Assembly (NCBI GenBank): GCA_938084585.1
Contig: CALKFF010000003.1
Span: 1-64,000 of the forward strand
From: an uncultured Flavobacteriales bacterium
GTDB taxonomy: Bacteria; Bacteroidota; Bacteroidia; Flavobacteriales_D; Sanyastnellaceae
DNA length: 64,000 bases
Reading direction: 5' to 3'
The position numbers and the translations under genes are program-made. The stretch's first letter is position 1; each line of letters begins with the position of its first letter. Below, in pieces: positions 61,042 to 64,000 of the stretch. The notes beneath the pieces were generated by a model. It worked only from the letters and a program-made list of their open reading frames with translations, did not search any database and was not told where the DNA came from.

Positions 61042-61049
61042 GCAAGCTA
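61042..61049 (-). promoter_or_regulatory. Candidate -7 box of fabI
   Basis: TAGCTTGC on the minus strand, 28 bases before the start; the TAnnTTGC variant also seen before the FG-GAP gene. Confidence 0.3.
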
Positions 61050-61113
61050 CCCATCCCCTGCGACATGCCGTCGCCAACGACGCCCCCAGTTCTTCACAAC
61101 GCCACGTGGGCTG

Positions 61114-62616
61114 TCACTGCTGGAACACCCTCACGTAGTCGACCACCATGGTTTGCGGGAATTGGGTTGTGGCGTCTGGGTACCCAGGCCAGTTGCCACC
61201 CACTGCGATGTTCATGATGAAGAAGAACGACGCATTGAATGGATATGGCTGACCGTTCATCTGAGCGCTGTTGATGCTGAAGTACGGCTGGTCGTCCATA
61301 TACCACGTGATGTTGTTGGCTTCCCACACAATGGAAAACAAGTGGAACGCCTCGCTGAATTTGGCGCCGCCTGGCAATGAAATTTGCCCGCCGTTGTACT
61401 GGTGCACATTCCAGCTGCTGCCCCAGTGGGCCGTGCCGTGAACGGTGCCCGGTTGGTGACCGACCAATTCCATGACGTCGATTTCGCCACACTGCGGCCA
61501 ACCGCCCTCGGGGAAATTGGATCCAAGCATCCACAAAGCAGGCCAAACACCCTGTCCTTCAGGCATTTTGGCCCGGAAGTCAATCCGACCGTATTGGAAT
61601 TCCTGGAGGTCCACCGACTTCATTCGCGCAGAGGTGTACCCCCCGCCTTCCTGGCGGGCCGTGATGGTCAAATACCCATCGGCCACAGAGCTGTTGTTGG
61701 CTGAGCTGGTGTAGTTCTGCCACTCGTTGTTCCCCCACCCGCTGGCGCCCAAGTCGTAGGTCCAGTTGTTGGAATTGATGGTGCTTCCGTCAAACTCGTC
61801 CGACCAGACCAAGGTCATGCCAGGGTAGCTGTCCGCACCTTGGTACCCGTCGCCATCCACCACGCCCGTGTTTCCGTTCACCCGTGTGAACGTGTAGGTG
61901 AAGTATCCTCCTGTTTGCTGACAAGACGCGTTGTCGGTGTAGGTGTGGATGACCAAGGTTGTGGGGGTCAATTCCACGATGTCGTAGGTCGTGCCTCCGT
62001 CGTTGGTGCCCATGAAGGGGCAGCTGCAAGCTCCGCCGGTGGCGCCCAACGTGAAGGCGTCTTCCCCGGAGGTGCCCGCACCTGGGCTGAAGGTCAAGTC
62101 GGCGCCCCCGCACATGTACACTTGCTCGCTGTAATCGATGAATGCGTCGATGATGAGCCCGTTGTAATCCGACGTGAAGGAACCGTCCTCGTGGAAGGTG
62201 TACACGTCGTCGTATTGGGCGTTCTGCAATCCATTCACCGGGCTTGAGAACCACTCGTCGCTGTACGGGCTTGACCCCACCTTGACAGCGCCTGCAGCTG
62301 TGCTGAATTGCCAAGAACCGATGAGCAACTCCGGCAACAGTCCTTCTCCTCCACACACCCCAAAGCTGTCCTCGTACAAGCATTCTTCGGTTGGGTTGGC
62401 GGTGTAGTTGCACGCTTCGATGTCTGTGCACAGGTCGTCTCCGTCCCAGATGTAGTCTTGGTCGGTGTCGACCTCTCCGAACAAACCAAGAATCGCAAGG
62501 ATGTCGGTCACCCCAATGGCCCAATCTGGGTCCACGTCAGGTTGATAGCCACAATCTGTTTGGGCCCAAGGTTGAAGGCACCAGGACATGGCAAGGAGAA
62601 ATGAAATACGCTTCAT
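61114..62616 (-). CDS. Secreted GH16 beta-glucanase (laminarinase-like)
   Basis: 500 residues. Signal peptide (MKRISFLLAMSWCLQPWAQ), a dockerin-like EF-hand segment (IGVTDILAILGLFGEV) with a cysteine-rich linker, a lipocalin-like beta domain (about 110-255), and the GH16 jelly roll (about 270-500): WSDEFDGSTINSNNWTYDLG, FRAKMPEGQGVWPALWMLG, catalytic GEIDVMELVG (nucleophile and acid/base Glu of EIDxxE type), WEANNITWYMDD and a final VVDYVRVFQQ. EIDVME is the beta-1,3(4)-glucanase pattern, so laminarin is the likely substrate. No T9SS tail seen. Separate from the alpha-glucan PUL. Confidence 0.93.
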   Translation of the reverse strand: MKRISFLLAMSWCLQPWAQTDCGYQPDVDPDWAIGVTDILAILGLFGEVDTDQDYIWDGDDLCTDIEACNYTANPTEECLYEDSFGVCGGEGLLPELLIGSWQFSTAAGAVKVGSSPYSDEWFSSPVNGLQNAQYDDVYTFHEDGSFTSDYNGLIIDAFIDYSEQVYMCGGADLTFSPGAGTSGEDAFTLGATGGACSCPFMGTNDGGTTYDIVELTPTTLVIHTYTDNASCQQTGGYFTYTFTRVNGNTGVVDGDGYQGADSYPGMTLVWSDEFDGSTINSNNWTYDLGASGWGNNEWQNYTSSANNSSVADGYLTITARQEGGGYTSARMKSVDLQEFQYGRIDFRAKMPEGQGVWPALWMLGSNFPEGGWPQCGEIDVMELVGHQPGTVHGTAHWGSSWNVHQYNGGQISLPGGAKFSEAFHLFSIVWEANNITWYMDDQPYFSINSAQMNGQPYPFNASFFFIMNIAVGGNWPGYPDATTQFPQTMVVDYVRVFQQ

Positions 62617-62658
62617 GAGGTCAAGAATCAGAATATCGACGGTCCGTTGCCGTCTCCC

Positions 62659-62666
62659 TAAAGGTA
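62659..62666 (-). promoter_or_regulatory. Candidate -7 box of the GH16 gene
   Basis: TACCTTTA on the minus strand (one base off TAnnTTTG), 42 bases before the start. Confidence 0.3.
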
Positions 62667-62704
62667 CAGCGCGTTGAAGCGCGCCTGACGTACCCAGGTC
62701 AAAT

Positions 62705-64000
62705 TCAGGCATGCCAGCCAGGAAAAATCTTCCCTGGGTTCAAGATGCCCTTGGGGTCAAGCGTCGCCTTGATGCCTTTCATCACATCCAAAGCCCGGTC
62801 GCTGCAGGCGACGTCCATGAATTCTTTTTGCACCAGACCGATGCCATGTTCGCCACTCAAGGTGCCACCCAACTCCACCACGCGGGTGAACAAGGCGCGG
62901 ATGGCCACCTTCATCATGGCTTCCCATTCGTCGTCGTCCATGCCGTCTTTCAAGATGTTGACATGAAGGTTGCCGTCCCCGGCGTGGCCGTAACAGATGG
63001 AGCGAAATCCGTGCTCCTTCCCAAGGGTTTTGACGGCCTCCAACAGGGCCGGAAGCTCCCCACGAGGCACCACGGTGTCTTCCTCCTTGTACACGCTCTC
63101 GGCCTTCACGGCTTCGCCCACGCGCCGACGCAAGAACCAAAGCTTCTCTTTTTCAGCAGCGCTCTCGGCAAACAAGACCTCTCCCGCGTGGTGCCGCTCC
63201 AGCACGGGCAGCATCCGTTCGCATTGAGGCATGAGGTCCTCTTGAGAGAACGCGTCCACCTCGATCAACAAGTGCGCTTCGTCGTCCGGCTGCAACTCCG
63301 GTTCGTGGACGCCGGTGAAGGTTTGGGCCAACAGCACGGCGTCGCGTTCCATGAACTCCAGGGCACTTGGCACCGCCCCAGCTTGAAACAAGTCTGCCAC
63401 GGCTCCGCATGCGTCCTGGGCCGACTTGAAGGGGACCAACATCAAGGCTTGGTGCGTGGGAAGCGGGAGCAACTTCAGCGTCGCACGGGTCACAATGCCC
63501 AAGGTTCCTTCGCTTCCCACCATGAGCTGGGTCAAATTGTAGCCTGTTGAATTCTTCAAGGTGTTGGCGCCCGTCTCAATGACGGTGCCGTCGGCCAGCA
63601 CGACTTCCAGGTTGAGGACCCAGTCCTTCGTGACGCCGTATTTCACCGCCCTCGGCCCGCCGCTGTTCTCGGCCAAATTGCCCCCAATCGTGCATGTCCC
63701 ACGGGAAGCCGGGTCGACGGCGTACATCAAACCCTCGGCGGCGGCGGCGTTGGACAACTCTTCGGTGATCACTCCCGGCTCCACCACCGCCTGGTGGTTC
63801 AGGGTGTCGATGGCCACAATCCGGTTCATGCGCCGCGTGCTCAGCAGAATCCCGCCTTGCACAGGCAGCGCGCCCCCACTCAACCCCGTGCGCGCGCCGG
63901 CGGCGGTCACAGGCACCTCGTGGGCATGCGCATAGGCCAAAATCTTAGACACTTCTGCCGTGCTTGTGGGCTCAACCACCGCGTCAGGCACGAACACCAA
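62705..64000 (-). CDS. FAD-linked oxidase, D-lactate/glycolate dehydrogenase (GlcD) type (5' end outside window)
   Basis: 431 residues seen; the N-terminus lies beyond the right edge. FAD-binding PCMH domain: VPVTAAGARTGLSGGALPV, MNRIVAIDTLNHQAVVEPGVI, DPASRGTCTIGGNLAENSGGPRAVKYG, and C-terminal FAD-oxidase domain with ICYGHAGDGNLHVNIL and GGTLSGEHGIGLVQKEFM, the catalytic and substrate segments. Oxidises D-2-hydroxyacids such as D-lactate or glycolate. Glycolate use would fit a marine phytoplankton associate, but substrate cannot be told from this part. Confidence 0.92.
   Translation of the reverse strand: MVFVPDAVVEPTSTAEVSKILAYAHAHEVPVTAAGARTGLSGGALPVQGGILLSTRRMNRIVAIDTLNHQAVVEPGVITEELSNAAAAEGLMYAVDPASRGTCTIGGNLAENSGGPRAVKYGVTKDWVLNLEVVLADGTVIETGANTLKNSTGYNLTQLMVGSEGTLGIVTRATLKLLPLPTHQALMLVPFKSAQDACGAVADLFQAGAVPSALEFMERDAVLLAQTFTGVHEPELQPDDEAHLLIEVDAFSQEDLMPQCERMLPVLERHHAGEVLFAESAAEKEKLWFLRRRVGEAVKAESVYKEEDTVVPRGELPALLEAVKTLGKEHGFRSICYGHAGDGNLHVNILKDGMDDDEWEAMMKVAIRALFTRVVELGGTLSGEHGIGLVQKEFMDVACSDRALDVMKGIKATLDPKGILNPGKIFPGWHA

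Overview
The window is a dense stretch (about 53 protein genes, no gap over about 300 bases, no tRNA, rRNA or CRISPR seen) of a fairly GC-rich Bacteroidota chromosome, most likely a marine-type Flavobacteriales-like lineage. The evidence is a SusC/SusD pair, type IX secretion (a PorT-like protein, five proteins with T9SS C-terminal sorting domains of type A or B), GldI-like and DUF4199/DUF5683/DUF3276/DUF6702 families, a Rho with a long Arg/Asn/Asp-rich insert, and promoter boxes of the Bacteroidetes form TAnnTTTG. Genes are tightly packed, often with ATGA or GTGA stop/start overlaps.

Layout. 2-3480: tail of an aldehyde dehydrogenase, an arginyl-transferase-like protein, exonuclease III and a lamin-tail protein. 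3483-9287 (minus): an operon pfkA-gap-BadF kinase-pgmB-maltose phosphorylase (GH65). 9440-24986 (plus): the divergent polysaccharide utilisation locus, starting with a Nudix/winged-helix regulator, then a secreted GH13 enzyme, SusC, SusD, two small accessory proteins, a GH13 lipoprotein, a PQQ-type sugar dehydrogenase-like secreted protein and a second TonB-dependent receptor. Read together: outer GH13 enzymes cut alpha-glucan, SusCD imports maltooligosaccharides, GH65 phosphorolyses maltose to beta-glucose-1-phosphate plus glucose, PgmB makes glucose-6-phosphate, the BadF kinase may phosphorylate the free glucose, and PfkA and Gap carry carbon down glycolysis.

24998-39384: an OmpA-like envelope protein, a YfcE phosphodiesterase, Rho, a DUF4199 membrane protein, PorT, YigZ, a methyltransferase, a large FG-GAP T9SS cargo protein, MtaB, Lgt, MsrB and a DEAD-box helicase. 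39453-44542: two tandem paralogous giant surface proteins with type B sorting domains. 44593-54187: DUF3276, then the conserved module parA-parB-DUF5683-dapB-lepB-wbqC, gcvT, comB, a zinc phospholipase C/S1-P1-like protein and a queuosine-tRNA mannosyltransferase-like enzyme. 54195-64000: a thioesterase, dnaA with an AT-rich leader, a tyrosine phosphatase, a GldI-like lipoprotein with NrnA, DUF6702, endonuclease III, FabI, a GH16 beta-glucanase, and a truncated FAD-linked oxidase at the right edge.

No clearly new multi-gene system (defence, toxin or mobile element) was found. The most interesting signals are a recurring promoter box placed 4-5 bases before start codons, implying leaderless mRNAs, including one near-symmetric head-to-head promoter (nrnA/DUF6702) and one terminator whose T-tract is also a promoter box; the direct wiring of an alpha-glucan PUL to glycolysis under a probable non-catalytic Nudix sensor; an endonuclease III without iron-sulphur cysteines; and a likely reading-frame break at 53.0 kb.
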